Assembly: GCA_963969365.1 (NCBI GenBank)
Contig: OZ017747.1
Coordinates: forward strand, 2,046,001 to 2,110,000
Direction: 5' to 3'
From: Asterochloris sp. CNOR1
Lineage: Eukaryota > Chlorophyta > Trebouxiophyceae > Trebouxiales > Trebouxiaceae
Length of the DNA: 64,000 bases
Shown one piece after another: positions 34,101-47,400 of the stretch. The notes below the pieces were generated by a model. That model was not told the DNA's origin and made no database searches. It saw nothing but the letters and a program-made list of their open reading frames with translations. Position 1 is the stretch's first letter, and the number at the start of each line of letters is the position of its first letter. The position numbers and the translations under genes are program-made.

Positions 34101-35675
34101 TCTGGGTGCATCCAGCACCGCACCTCCTGGTCAAGACCAGAATGACCACAACAACGCTGTCCTGAGCCAGTAGATACCCTACCAGTGGGCAATTGAGAAC
34201 ATGCACATCTTTTTCAAGCAAGGCGCAGGGCACTGATGGGGCTGGAGGACTCATCTGAGCCATGCGCCAGACTGCAGTGCAGCCCAACAGAGGCCAGGCC
34301 ACTAGAGACCCAAGAGTGCTTTCTAAATTTGCAGTTCGGCGTCTTCTGGACATGTGGCCAGATCTGCAGCTCTACATCCCGGCTCCTGGTGCAAGAGGGC
34401 ATCGCCGACAAGTTCTACAAGCAGCTTAAGCAGCGGGCTGAGAGCATCAAGATTTCTGACCCCATGGAGGAGGACTGCAGGCTGGGGCCTGTCATCAGCG
34501 CCATGCAGTACAAGAAGGTCATGGGTGCCGTGGAGGTGCGCTTGCGCTTCTGATGAAGCTGGGGTGGTATATGTGGCAGCACAGCGCAGCACAAGGAAGA
34601 GCAAACATGCAGTGCCCTCATGGTGTTGTGACGGCCAGCTGGGTGCAGCCCCAGCCAGAGGGGCCACCTTCCTGCTGCCTCACTGCGCCGTAAGAGCCTG
34701 GCTGCCAGTGGCGTTGACGGCTGCTGACTGCCTGCATGCCGTGCAGCGTGCAAAGCAGGAGGGCGCGACTCTGTTGACGGGCGGCAAGCGGCCGTCGCAC
34801 CTGAAGAAAGGCTACTTCGGTGGGGGCGCTGTGCTGGAGTGCATGCCGCTATGCAAGCTCCTGCAGCAGAACGCTGTCAACACGGTGAATGCGCATGTTC
34901 CCTGTTCATCTTTTGCCTGCTGAATGCTGCCTAGCCATCCCTGCAGTGGAGCCAACAGTGTTCATCGGTCTCAAACCTGACATGGATCTGTGGAGGAATG
35001 AGGTGTTTGGCCCCGTGCTGGCAGCTATGACCTTCAAGGATGAGGCTGAGGCCATTCACCTGGCCAACGACTCGATCTATGGTCTCGGAGCTGCCATCAT
35101 TTCAGAAGATGAAAAGGTATCCCATGCACTCACTGCTGAGGCGGCACGGTCTGGTGGCAGCTGCTGACTACAGCAGGCTGTCTATCTGCTGTGTTCTTCT
35201 GGTGCCCCAAGGGGCTTGATCTAGTACATATTGGTGTCTTCATCTCTCCGCGGCAAGTAGGTGCATCTTCTTGGCAGTGACGTCAGGGTACCAGCCAGGC
35301 AGCGGCAAGTGTGTGATGCATGGCTGCGCGTGCTCATCTATCTGCTGACCTAGGCTTGCTTGCTGCAGAGACTCAAGCGCGTGGCTGAGGCAATGGAGGT
35401 TGGCATTGTGTGGCTGAACTGTAGTCAGCCCTGCTTCTGCCAGGCACCCTGGGGCGGCGTGAAGGTGAGCGGCCTTGAACAGCAGCCACAGTTCCCTTTG
35501 CCAATGCCTTTCCAGCTTGAACATCCTGCTATCATCTTTGACTTGGTCTCTACAGGCTAGTGGCCATGGCAGGGAGCTGGGGGAATGGGGGCTGGAAGCC
35601 TACTTGTCAGTCAAGCAGATCACAACATATGTTTCACAAGATCGCTGGGACTGGTTTCCCAAGGCAAAGCTGTGA
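31101..35675 (+). CDS. ALDH10: Aldehyde dehydrogenase family 10 (betaine/aminoaldehyde dehydrogenase)
   Basis: NAD+-dependent oxidation of betaine aldehyde and omega-aminoaldehydes, relevant to osmoprotectant and polyamine metabolism. Ten exons in complete phase: 31101-31343, 31605-31685, 32291-32464, 32818-32987, 33411-33582, 34335-34535, 34747-34819, 34947-35116, 35369-35464 and 35556-35675, giving 499 aa, the normal family length. Family blocks: [49 protein letters not shown] (catalytic Glu), [10 protein letters not shown] (catalytic Cys, from CSSTSR), [15 protein letters not shown] and [14 protein letters not shown]. The last three residues, AKL, are a peroxisomal targeting signal type 1, as in several plant ALDH10 enzymes. 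The start is either of two in-frame ATGs nine bases apart. Confidence 0.95.
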
Positions 35676-35840
35676 TTTTTGAGACCCCAAGTCAGCAGTT
35701 AGCGTGCACGTCTGTCTGGTTCTGTTTTTGAACTTGACAAACATCGACATGCATTGAAACGTGATCCTGCTGCAAGCAGCGTTGTGCTGGGAAGCTGAAC
35801 AAAATGGTCGACTCAATGAAATTGTAGGCAATGAAAGCCA
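35676..35840. other. 165-bp convergent 3' spacer
   Basis: Lies between the stops of ALDH10 (plus) and the copper ATPase (minus). It must carry both 3' untranslated regions. It is AT-richer than the flanking coding exons. TGTAG, but not TGTAA, is present on the plus strand near 35824. Confidence 0.5.
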
Positions 35841-38800
35841 TCAAGAGGTCTGAGCAGCTGGGATCTGCCGTGGGGGTTCAGTGGTGCTGGTGTAGCGCCG
35901 TCTGCCTTCCCTTTGCAGCGTTAGGGAGTTGGCCATGACGGCCAGTGAGCTCACGCCCATCAATGCACCTGCAGAGGAAAAGCTCTGCACTCTATTGCAA
36001 ATTAGGCGCCTGCGGGCATGCAGTTCCTGAGCATCAGCACTTGATGCATGAGCAAGGACGCGTGTGGAAGTAGCACAGCTCGTCGTGGTCAGGCTCCCAG
36101 TGGGTGACGACAGCAGCACAAGGGCTGCTTCACAACCTGCGGGCTGCTTCAAAAGCTGAGTCCACAGCCTACCTGAGATTGATGGAGTCAGCACGATGCC
36201 AGCAGAGGGCAGTAGGGCGCCAGCTGCTAGCGGGATGCCGATCAAGTTATAGCCAAACGCCCACCACAGGTTCTGCCTGATCTTGCAGAAGGTGGCCTGG
36301 CTCAGCTGGACAGCATCGAGCACTTGGGGCAGCTGCAGCACAAGGACAGCTTGGAGGTGGAATGATCAATTATGTGGGAGACGGACTGCCGCTGAAGTCA
36401 TGCAGCAGCAGCATCCAGCAGTTGAAGCTGCCATGGTTCAATCCTGAGGCCCAAGGGCCATGCTGCAGCAGGAGCCACAGCCGATGCGGAATCACTAGAC
36501 CTAGTCTGCACACAGTGCCCACATGTGACCACGACAGCAGGGGTGCAGCCAACTAAGCCGCTCAAGCTCTCTGCCTGCTGCAGAGCATTCAGACAGGAGC
36601 AGAGGTGGCAGAGCAGGCCCACACCCTGGACTGCAACGTTGTCTCCTACGATCTGGACAAGGCTTCAGCCTCGGGAGCAACAGGCTCCAGCTGCCCATCA
36701 GCCAGACTGTCAGTCAAGTCTTGGGCAGAGGATGCACCCCCTGCTCCCTGCAGCCTGTGCAGCCAGGCACTGCCAAGCTCCACCCATGCACTGCACAGTG
36801 ACACCTGCGCAGCCTGACATGGTTGCTGAGGACGAAGCAGGTCCAGGCAGTGTATATGTGAGAGCCTCACCCGGTCCCCCAGGATGACGATATTGGCCAC
36901 TTCAGAGGCAGCCGCCACCCCTCCTCCCATGGCAATGCCGACATCTGCCTGGGCCAGGGCAGCGGCATCATTGATGCCGTCCCCGACCATGGCCACACAT
37001 CTGCAGGCATCGATGTTTACTGCCTGCATAGCCCCCTGCGCAGAGCATGCAAGACCATGCAAGGCAAACAGATATGATCAGCGGCTATAACGATGTAAAA
37101 CAAGATAGGGTTGAGCAAGCCCCAGGATGCCGAAAGGACAGCCTAGGAAAATCCTGAAACAACTCTACTCAAGCTGGCCCCTCAGCCTCATTGTCCTTGG
37201 CCTGCTGATGTAACCAACCTGCCCTCAGCCATCAGGCGCTCTATCAGCTGTGCCTTGCCGGCAGGCTTCACTCCAGCGTGCACATTGTGGCGGGGGATGC
37301 CCACCTCAGCCGCCACCTCGGCTGCCACCTCCCACCGATCCCCTGCAGCAGCAGGAACACCGTCTGGATTCTCATGCTGGCCGACAGGCTCCAAAGCCTC
37401 AGCCTGATCAACCTTCAGATAGGGCAGGCCACAAGCTGACAGGAGCTGGCACGGACAGTGCTGTCTGAGGTAAGTTGATGTGCCGCCGGGCACCACACAG
37501 CCGACTCAGGCAGGACTGTCCTGAAGCACTGAAGCACTGCCTTTTCCAGAGCCATGCAGTGCCTGCCCACTGTCACACACTGCGGGCCTGTTGCGCGACC
37601 ACTCCCACACACTTGAGCTGCTGGTGATTCTGACCCCCAGGTAAACAGCCTTTGCAGAGCACTGCTGATATGCCTGACAAGGGCAATGCCTCCGCGCCCA
37701 ACTCATGCTTGTGGCCCTGGTGTTTCTGCGTGGTGGGTTGCAGACTTGCCAGATCACTGCCATCCCTGACAAGCCCCATCTGGCATAAGGTGGCCTCTGT
37801 ATTGAGCTGCACTGGTTCTGCTTGCACGAGTTGAAAGGGAAAGGGAAAGGCATAGACATGACCCCAAGGCATGTTGAAGCGGGCCCCCACCTGACAGGAG
37901 GACGGCCTCCACGCCCGAGCTGCGCAGCCCCGTGATTGTGGCCGCAGCGTCTGGGCGCAGGCGGTCCTGCACCTCCAGCGACCCCGCGAGGCGGCCGTTG
38001 ATACCCACAAAGACAATCATGCCCCCAGAGGCGCCGCTGGTGGAGGCCTGCCCGCCGGAGGCGGTGCGACCTGCCACGCCATCTGCCTGCTCATCGAGGC
38101 TGCTGCTGGCGCGGAGGTGCTGTGCAGAGGGAGCGGGGAGGTCTTCGGTGCTCAGTGAGGGTGGGGTGCAGAGCAGGGTGTCGGAGGTCTCGTCGTGGGA
38201 CTGGCTGTAGGAGGGAGCACATTCGAACTGCCTGGGGTCAGCCTTCTGGCTGGCAGGGGCTTTGGCAGCCTGGTCGCCGGGGCAGTGCTGCTGCACCCAC
38301 TCCAGGGTGCCCACAGCCACAGTGGTCACCCCCACCGTGCCCACCACGCCGCTGCCGGGCTCCTGGGAGAAGGATGCCTGGTCAATCTCCAGGGAGCTTC
38401 CCCCTGCATGCATATGGCATGGCGTGACAAGGGACCCCCCGGCTCTTGGCAATGTCTGTGTGTGGCCCAGATCAGATTGCAGGTGACATTCAGCCATGGT
38501 ATGAACAGCAGCCTGGCCAGGGGCAGTGCGCGCGGGCATTTGCCTGTTCGGGTTGTGAAAAGGCGCATGGAGTGCTTAGTGAGCAGTAGTCAGCACAGCC
38601 CTGGCTGCCACATTGCCATGAAGTGGCTCATGGGGCTGCTGCAGATGTGTGCTGCAGGCAACGGCATATCAGCAGGCAGGTAGCCGTCCCTCAAAATGCA
38701 GGCAGTGGCAGCCTGGACAGGCAGCCGCACCAGCAGCATCGGCGGCCTTGACCACAGCAGCAGCGATGGGATGAGTTGTATGCCGCTCCACGGCGGCTGC

Positions 38801-41800
38801 GTGCATCAGCACATCAGCTGCAGACCAGCTGCTGCCTGCGCTGGGGGACACACGTGTGACGCTGGGGTTGCCCATTGTCAGGGTCCCCGTCTTGTCAAAG
38901 ACGATTGTGTCCAGGTGGGAGGCAGTCTCCAGAACATCGCCGCCGCGTATAAGCAGCCCCCTGCAGGGCTTACACAGGGGTTGGTGACCAGCAGTATGCT
39001 GCTGCAGTGGCCAGACTGCTGAGTGCGCTTGCGGAGCCACATGTACGATGTCATCTGCAGGGCCCAGAAAGGGTCTGAGACCAGCATGAGCACCCAGATG
39101 CATGAGTCAGACAGGGTTTGTTACAAGTGTGAACATCCCTCCGACAATGAAGAGGGCTTGGGCATCCAGAGTCACATCCAGGACGGTGGCCACGCAAAGA
39201 CAGCTTGCAGGGCTTGGCAGGCCCTGCAGAGGCTTGGGCATCGGGTACACAGTGGCAGTGCTGGCTGTGCAAGCACTGCTCGTCACACCTGTGTGGGTGC
39301 ACAGGGAGGCACCATGCTGGAGCTTGCACAGCTAACATGCAAACAGCACACTGCTGCAAAACACGAACCACTCTGTGTGCATGCAGGGCAAGCAGTAGTG
39401 CAGGGGGCGCGCTGCACAGCCCTAGCACCCACAAGGACAGCAGGCAGGCGTGCAGATGGAGCCCCACCTGCGAGCGCCAGCCGAGGTGCCCACCAGCACA
39501 GCTGTGGGGGCTGCCAGGCCTAGGGCACAGGGGCATGCCACCACCAGCACGTTGCAAGCCAGCTGGAGGCTGAGCAGGAGGGGGGCAGCTGACCCAGCGG
39601 CCGCAGAGGATGCCACATGGGACAGCACCTGCAGACGAGAGGCCAGGGTGTCATGCACTTAAGGAGCCACCTGCAGGCTGTGCAGGAGAAAAGCCGCCCG
39701 CCCACTTATGGCCTGCAGCATGGGACATCACCTGCATGCTAAAGCTGTGATGTAGCCACCAGGTTTGAAGGCGGCAGGCAACTTGGCCTCATCTGGCATC
39801 AGTGCTGCCTGTGAAGATGCATAAGTTGGACCCTCACTGAACGTCCAGGCTGTGCCAGGAGGTAACTTTGAATGCTCGAGGCAGCTGCATGCGCACCTCT
39901 GCATGCTGCCTGGCTGTGCAGGCAATCTTCCCGGGCAGACCTGCTGCTCAGCAGCTGCACTGCGGGGGGACAGGTGCACCCCAGTGGCTGCTGCATGAAG
40001 CACCCCTTTCCAGCACCGGGCTGCTGCCCTGTTGGAACAAGCGCATGGCAATGCTGACCGGCAAGCCAGCAGTCCCTGAGGTCAGCCCCGTGACATGACA
40101 GGGACAGCATCGGACAGACCTCTTGCTGCCAGGGGGACCAATCTGCTACCAGGCCCATGACACCAGATGGAGAGGCCCCGCCAGCACATCATCCAGCTGC
40201 ACATCTGTGCCACATGCTGCCCCGTCAGAGCTGCTACACATAGGCCTTGCAGACCCCCACATGATTGTGCACTTCCCTGACAGACCTGCAGCTAACCTGG
40301 GGAAACAGGCGTGTCCCAATGCTGGCCCAGAAGCCAAAGGTGCCGGCGGCAAGCCCCATGACTGCATACGCAAAGCGGCCAGCCACAGCGTCAGCCAGGC
40401 GCTGCACCGGGGCAGTCCGCGCTTGGGCCACCTCCACCATCCGCACGATGTCGGCTATGGCGGTGTCATTCCCGCTGCGCTCGGCCCGCACGGTCAGGCT
40501 GCCCTCACAGTTGATAGTGCCAGCCGTGACGGCCGCGCCCTCACCCTTGGGCACAGGCATGGGCTCCCCTGGGGGCAGCAACAGTGTGTGTGGGCACCAG
40601 AGCTAGAGGCTTGAACGTGCCGTCTTGGGCAAGCTAAGCGCCTGAAGGCCAATGTCCTGTAAAGCCGCTGGGACTTGCGACGGACAACTCCTTGGCCTGT
40701 CACCCCCAGCCACCAGCATGGGCTCTCCCTTGAGCAACAATCAGCACTTGGGGTCACAAACACTCGTGCCTGCACCATCTGGCAGCTAGATGGGTGCCCC
40801 CACCAACATGATGACATATATGTGGAAGAAGCTGGATGACAATACATCCTGTGCTGAGAGCTCCCACCATGACGGTTTGTGATCAGTGCCTGGCCTCAGC
40901 TGCAGGCACCAGCTGTCAGCTGTGCAGACAGCCACAGTGTTGGCAACTGAGTGCTGCAGCCACACAGCCTCGGTGCTCACACCTGTGAGGGCACTCTCAT
41001 CCATTGTGCTGAGCCCTGAGACAACCTTCCCATCCACAGGCACACGGTCTCCTGGCACGACCAGCAGTAGATCTCCTGGAGAGACGTTTTCAGAGGGGAC
41101 CTCCGCCCACCGTCCCCCGTCCAGCAGCAGGCGAGCCTTGGGAGGCAGCAGGCCCTGCAGGCAGGTGCGGGGGAGAGACCTGTTTGCAAAGTCATATATG
41201 GATGGGTGGTGTGGCTGCTCACAACTTTGAAGCACATGCTGCTGTTAGGTGACAGCTGCTTTGCTGCCACCGTCCAGGTGCTTTGCTGCCAACATCCAAG
41301 CTTTGACCAGGTTGCTGCAGGCAGCAACCGCTGTTGTCTGAGGCAGTGCTGGTGCCAATGCTGGTGTCAGCAAGAGGGAGCCAGACAGTCTGTCTTCCCC
41401 TAGCTGTCCCACCAGCCGTGCAGCAAGTGGTTGAGGCTTGAAAATCAAGCTACTCTGCAGCTTGCCCCCCACCATCACGAAATGCCACACCTCAGCAGCT
41501 GCAACCAGATCATCAACCCACAAACCTGCAGCGCTGCGAAGTCAGCTGACGCCTGCAGCTTGGCGCGCTCCTCGAGTGCCCGCCCCACCAGGACAAAGCC
41601 CAGCAGCATTGCGGGCTCTTCAAAGAAGGTGCGCCACCCCAGGCGGGGCAGTGCTGCTGCCACGCAGCTCATGCTGAAGCTGGCCACCGCGCCCAGCCCT
41701 ACCAGGGTGTTCATGTCTGGGGCACCCCGTCGCCAGGCGTGAAAGCCGTCAAGCAGGAGCTGCCTGCCAGGCCCTGCACAGCACATGGAGAGGTTGGGCA

Positions 41801-44024
41801 ACAGGACAAGCAGTGGGCTTGGCTGCCAGGGTTTTGCAGATGGTGATGGCTTCTAGAGGATGCATGCTTGCAGGCTGTGCAGTGCAACAGCCCACTGTGC
41901 AGCAGCATAGTGAGACCCCAGGCCCCATGGTGCAAGTGGAGCATTGAGACAGGGGTCTCACCCAGCAGCGCTGCGGCAGACATGGTTGCATGCACTGGAG
42001 GTGACCCCAGGTAGTGCACCCACTGGGGCGCCCCATGCCACAAGTGGCCCAAGTGCCCCGTCAGGCAGGCAGAGGCCAGCAGCCACGCCAGGATGAGCTT
42101 GCGGGTGGCAGCCTTCAGTCGCCTGCAGAGAGGCAGGACCAAGTGTTGACGGCACTGCTGAAGTGTGCAAGGCAGAGGCGCAGAAAGCACGGTGGTTCCT
42201 TGAGCCACACAGGCCGGCGCTATACTTGGGCTGCAAGCACACCACATCAGCTCACAGGCGTGGTCACAGGCGGGCACATGCCAGTGATTTATGCATGTGA
42301 GAGTTGGCAGCTTGCAGGGACAGGTCAGCAAGCAGCAGGGGCCGTGCACTGCACCTGATGCGCTCCTTGCGCTTCTGGCGGACCACAGCATTGGCAGCTG
42401 TGGTGCTGTCCGTCATACTGCGCAGGCTGGTGTCAAAGCCATGGTCTGTCAGAACCTGCAGCACTTGACAATCTCGTTGGGACATGCCTGCCGGTATCAG
42501 CATGGCATAAGCTGCTAGGCGTCACAATTGGCACCAGTAAACAATTCATTCAGCGAAGAGTTCATCACAGCACCGATTTGCGGGAACCATTGTCCCCCTA
42601 ACCATTGTTGGGCTCAAGGATGTGCAACAGGAACAATGTCTGGGAATGTTTACAGACACAATAACTGTGCATCTGGGGCTCGTTGCCAAGATCGTGAGAT
42701 CTTGACCTTCAGCCGCAGGCAAGGTGTCTGTTCGATGGCCTTGCAGCTTCAAGGGCAGGACACACTCTGTGCCTGGCTCAGGCAGGTGCTGACTGTGCCG
42801 CCAGCAGGGGCTCCAGAGTCTCCACAGCCATGCTGCTCACACAGCTCTGAAAGCCTGATCCAGTCAGCACCTGCCCAGAGCAGCCAAAGCTCACCTCAGT
42901 GCATATTGCAGCAGAGTCTCAACATGATCTCAAAGGTAGCCAGCAGCACCAGCAACACCAGGCTACTATGCAGGCTACTGCTTGTGCGCGCCTGTGCATC
43001 GCAGCAGAGACACCCACATCTGCTGCACATGTCCTCTTGGAGATGCTTTGTGCAGGCACTGATGCGTACACACACAAAGCCAGCTAATTGCCAGCAAAGA
43101 GCATCAGGCTGAGCAAGAGATGTGGGGCAGCCACCCGGTTGCCCCATTGGCTTACAGAGCCGGCCGGAGCTGCCCCTGCAGCTACACTCATGGCCGGCGA
43201 CCCCAGACGCGCTCACCATGGCCAGCTGCTCCCCAAGCTCCTGCAGGCGCCGTGGTGTTGAGTCAGCGCCGCTGTCGCAGCCTGGCAGCACCACCCGGAC
43301 AAGTGCAGTCTCTGTCGCCAGGTTGACAGTGGCTAGTGTCACGGTGGGCTGCCTTTCTAGGAGGCCCTTCACCTGACTCACGCAGCCGCCACACTTCATG
43401 CCTGCAGCAGCAGCCCAACCCTGAGCCGAGGCAACTGGGCACAGCAGTGTAGCTCGAGCACTCTGCTCAGCAGCAACAGCAGCCCTTATGGCAACCCGAG
43501 CTCAATCCCTGACTGTCTGGGACGCAGCTGCCACCGATGCAGCTTCAGGAGCGTGCTCAGCAGCATGCCCTCTGCTTGTGCTGCTGCCAACTGAAAGCCG
43601 AGGCGGGCAGCACACCTGACACGTCCAGCAGTATGAGGTCCTCTGCTGCTGAGCTCTGCTCAGCAGCTGCTGTCTGTGCCCCATTTCCTGTCGAGTCAGG
43701 CTCTGCATTCCCCGTCCTGCGCTGGCCTCCAGAACCTCCGCCTTTTGAGCCGTTAGAGCCACTGGCTTTGCCATTGGAGCCATGCCCAGCGCTGCCCCCT
43801 GCCTGGGTGAGCCCCTGGCTGCCTAGCCTGATGCTGGCAAAGGCTGTGGCCAGGCGTGCAGCACGGGGCAGGCTAAAGCACCGGTCGTCCGGGAACAACG
43901 TGCTAGCAGCAGATGGGGGGAGGCGGCGCCTGCAGGCGAGTGGCATCCGTCTGTCAGTCCCTGCGGAGGCAAGCTCATTTAGAACATGATTACCCTGGAA
44001 AGCCAGGCTGGCAGGTGAGGCCAT
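35841..44024 (-). CDS. PAA1: Chloroplast Cu+-transporting P1B-ATPase (PAA1/HMA6-like)
   Basis: Pumps Cu+ into the chloroplast for plastocyanin and Cu/Zn-SOD. Fourteen exons in complete phase: 44024-43616, 43401-43217, 42455-42355, 42122-41962, 41773-41526, 41154-40983, 40568-40297, 39628-39468, 38960-38731, 38403-37891, 37342-37219, 37000-36871, 36332-36173 and 35968-35841, about 997 aa. The N-terminus is Ala/Arg/Ser-rich and acid-poor, like a plastid transit peptide, followed by a Gly/Ser linker. Then come one HMA domain ([11 protein letters not shown]), an actuator domain, the CPC metal site ([10 protein letters not shown]), phosphorylation motif DKTGT, HP motif THPIAAA, GDGIND, and the terminal NLWWAFGYN and GALMGVSS segments typical of Cu+ pumps. 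A Ser/Thr-rich insert of roughly 75 residues sits inside the nucleotide-binding domain (exon 38403-37891). Confidence 0.95.
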
Positions 44025-44494
44025 GCGCTGCCTGCCTGGACATGTGTCACTCTTTGCTGAGTCTCACAGTAGGAGATTGAGATGCATGCGCACAGCAACT
44101 CCTCACCTGCACATTGAGCAGCGAGGTGTGCTATGGTAGCAGGGCCTCGCTGAGGCCCACTTTAATTCGTCCAAGGTTCTTCGAATCCAGGGAGAGCATG
44201 TCGGCTTGCAGGCGCCTGTGCAACCTGCCCTTGGCCTGTGTGCAGGCTGGGCATGTGGTGGCAGGAGCTTGTGGGACTGTCTTGTGGGGCTGCTGGTGCC
44301 ATGCAGGCCAGGTGAGCCATGCATGGCCCACTGAGGTGAGCCGACTCAACAACTCATCTGCTGTCTTGCTGATGAGAAATTTTGCAGACTGGTCAGGCAA
44401 CCAAGTTTTAGGGAGTTCTCCTTGCAGATCTATCTGGTTTCGGCAGAGGTAGCAGTGGCGCCAGCAGTGGTCTTCATGCTCGACACTAGTGCAC
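44025..44494. other. Divergent intergenic region
   Basis: 470 bp between the ATGs of the copper ATPase (minus) and the uncharacterised gene at 44495 (plus). No conserved exon is visible. I looked for the GTAC copper-response core known from Chlamydomonas but identified no convincing cluster. Confidence 0.45.
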
Positions 44495-47400
44495 ATGTGC
44501 CAGGATGAGGAAGTGGAGGTGATCTATGCTGGAGGGGACGATGGCAGCCTCTTCAGTCACAGTGATGCAGTCCCGGCATCAGCTGGTCAGCTGCAGTGCA
44601 AGCAGTTGTTGATCACTCTGTGGTGGATCCTGAGCTCACCCCGGCGCTGCAGGCCTGCGGCGTAGGGCCTTCAATGTCCAAGAGCGCCTGGCAGAGATCA
44701 GCCAGAGGGTGGGCAGGCATGAGCGGTGGAGCACAGCGAAGCACATATGTAGCATCGCAAAAACCTTGCCGTTGCTCTGCAGGCCCCTGCCGCAGCCTGC
44801 AGTCATGCTGCCAACCATGAATTGGGCTACCTCACACAGCAGGCAGGTGTTTATGCAGCTGCGACAGCACAAGTCTCAACAGCTGTGATAGGCTGCCTAT
44901 GCCTGCAGATGTCCCATGCAACTCAGGTGCTCGGCTTGGGCAGGCAGGCTGGTGCAGCCCAAGGCAGTGCACAGCCAGCCCAGGACTCGGACTCTGATGC
45001 TGATGCCACCCAGCAGATGTCCGTGCCAAACAGTGTGCAACACCCCAACACAGCAGCTGACACCTCTCAAGCTGCACATGCCAGCCTCGGCACCTGGGAG
45101 GCAGCAGAGAGCGACTGGGCTGACCTAGAGCGGTTGGCTGAGCAGCAGCAGCTCAGGGAGGCGCAGCGTGCGCACACGCCCAGGCAGCGCGGCCGCAGCA
45201 GGGCCGCAGGGGGACGCCCCAGGGGCCAGATCCGTGCGCCCTTCACGCTAAAGCGTCACAGCGTCAGCCGCCTCAAGAGCGTCACCCAGGCTGATGGCGT
45301 CTCCCCACCACAAGGCGGGGTGCCTGCGCCAGCACAGCGGCCCGCAACAGCTGCAGCCGCACCTGACACGGCTGCTGCCCCAGCTCGCAGCAGCCCTGCC
45401 GACGCTGCCACAGGCAACAGCGCTCGGCGCAGCCTGCTGGGCCTGCTGGGTCCCCTCGCCGAGCCGGCGCACCCTGCCGGCCCAGCTGCAGTACCCAGCA
45501 GCGGGGCCAGGGGCCATGGCAGACGCCAGCCCAAGCGCAGGCCAGCCGCCAGCAAGCGCTCCCAGCAGCAGATGGAGGGGGGCGTGAGCCCGGCGGCAGC
45601 CCTCAGCGCGCTGCTGGGCACCGGCGCCCAGCCTGCCCAGGCCCCTGGCTCAGCTGACCAGACGGCTGCTGCTGCTGCTGCCGCGAGGGACAGCACGGCC
45701 TGGTCAGAGCAGGCCAAAAAGGCTCCTGCTGAGGATGTTTGCAGGTGCCTGGCCAGTGCCTGTGTGCTGTGCTGCTGCCATTGCATTCCATGCCCTGCCA
45801 TGGGAACTGGGGGCCCAATGAGCATCTTGGTCCTACCTTCCAAGGCAATCAGCCCGGCTCCACAATATGCAACATGCTGTGACGCTGCATGCTGTGACGC
45901 TGCAGGCAAGCCTCAGCTTAGCGGCCTGGCATGCTTGTGCAGTATCCATTCAACATGGCTGTTGTGGGAGCGCATCTAGCCACGCCCTGCATGTGTAGGA
46001 GCCCTGAGCACCATCTGAGACAGCCCCTGGTGGGCCTGTGCAGGACCCAGGTGGCCCAGCTAAGGGAGGACATCTTGGAGGCCAGCTCCAGCGCTGAGTG
46101 CGGCAGCAGCACAGACAAGGACTCTGAGGCGGGGCCAGACTTCAGAACGCCCGCCCGCCAGTCAGCCCGGCGTGGGCACCAGACGTAAGGCCCCGCTGAC
46201 TGCGCTGGCCATCTGCAATGAGGAGGGATCTGCATCGGAAGCACCTGCCTGAAGTGTCACTGTGCTGTGCACAGTGACTGATGGCAGCCAGCTTTCTCTC
46301 AGAAGCTGCACCACCATTCAGACCCTGCCAGAATGGCCTGGATGCACAGCACATTGAGCAGTACAAAGCCAGTGGCAGGCTGCTGAGAGGGGCCTGCCTG
46401 CGCTACCAACATCAGCAGTCATGGTTGTCACCTGCTGAGAGAGGCTGGGCTGCACCGCCCCTTGAGGCATACACCAATGGCGCCAGCCTCAAGAGAGACC
46501 TGCCCGTGCTGCAGAGCATGGCGCTGCACTAGCGTGAGGACTTGCTCACACTGCCACTTGACACTTGCATGGCGGCCAGCCTGCTGAGAGAGGCCTGCCT
46601 GTCATCAAAGCGCCCATGCCTTGGGGCAAGGACCTGCACTCTGGCGCCATATCTGACTGCCTGCTGGCTGAGAAGGGCCTGGCTGCACTGCAGGCCCTGG
46701 CGGCCTAGCACCACTGTCAAGGGGCGAGCCGCCCAGCTGGCTCGGGAGGCGCGCCATGGCGCTGAATCGGGCGACAGCATCAGCTCAGATGCCGAGGAAG
46801 ACCCGCGTTTCATGGTGCTGCAGCGCCCCCTACCAGGCTCTCCACTGCAGGTGGCCGACACTGCGCTGTGCAAGGCAGTGCGTCACAGCTGTCAGTTAGC
46901 ATGGTCTGCAAAGGGTGAATTAGTCTCAAGGCTGAGTTTTTGTGCTCTGCACACATGACATCGGGCCTTGAAAGAAGTACCACTGGACGAAAACAACTGG
47001 CTGCAGATGAGGCGTGCGCAGCCTCTTGCGCAATCCCCTGCTGCAAGGCACGCAGGTGGAGACCCAGGGCATGAGCACCCGCCCCACCAGCGGGGGCCTC
47101 CGGTGCAGGCTGAGCAGCCGGCGCACAGCCACATCGGCGCAGAGGGCACCGGCACAGAGGAAGAGGACCCTGACCAGCTGCTCCTGCGCCTGTATGCTGC
47201 CAGGTGTGGCGCCTGGCTGCACAGGCCTGCTTCATGGTCTAGGTGTGCTAACCTCAGCCACCTCGTCTGCTCCAGGCCAGCTGGTTCCTTGGCCTACCAT
47301 GATCTTAGATAACCCTCCCTGCTACACCCTTGCTGCCTCTGTGCGGCCCCCAGCAGCCATGCTGATGAGCCATGATGAGGGCAGCTTCCATCCATAGGCC

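Noticed and set aside
39751-39811. A minus-strand exon-like segment ([14 protein letters not shown]) inside the copper ATPase
   Set aside because: The flanking exons (ending at 40297 and starting at 39628) already join in phase 0 and give an uninterrupted membrane segment. Adding this piece would break the phase.
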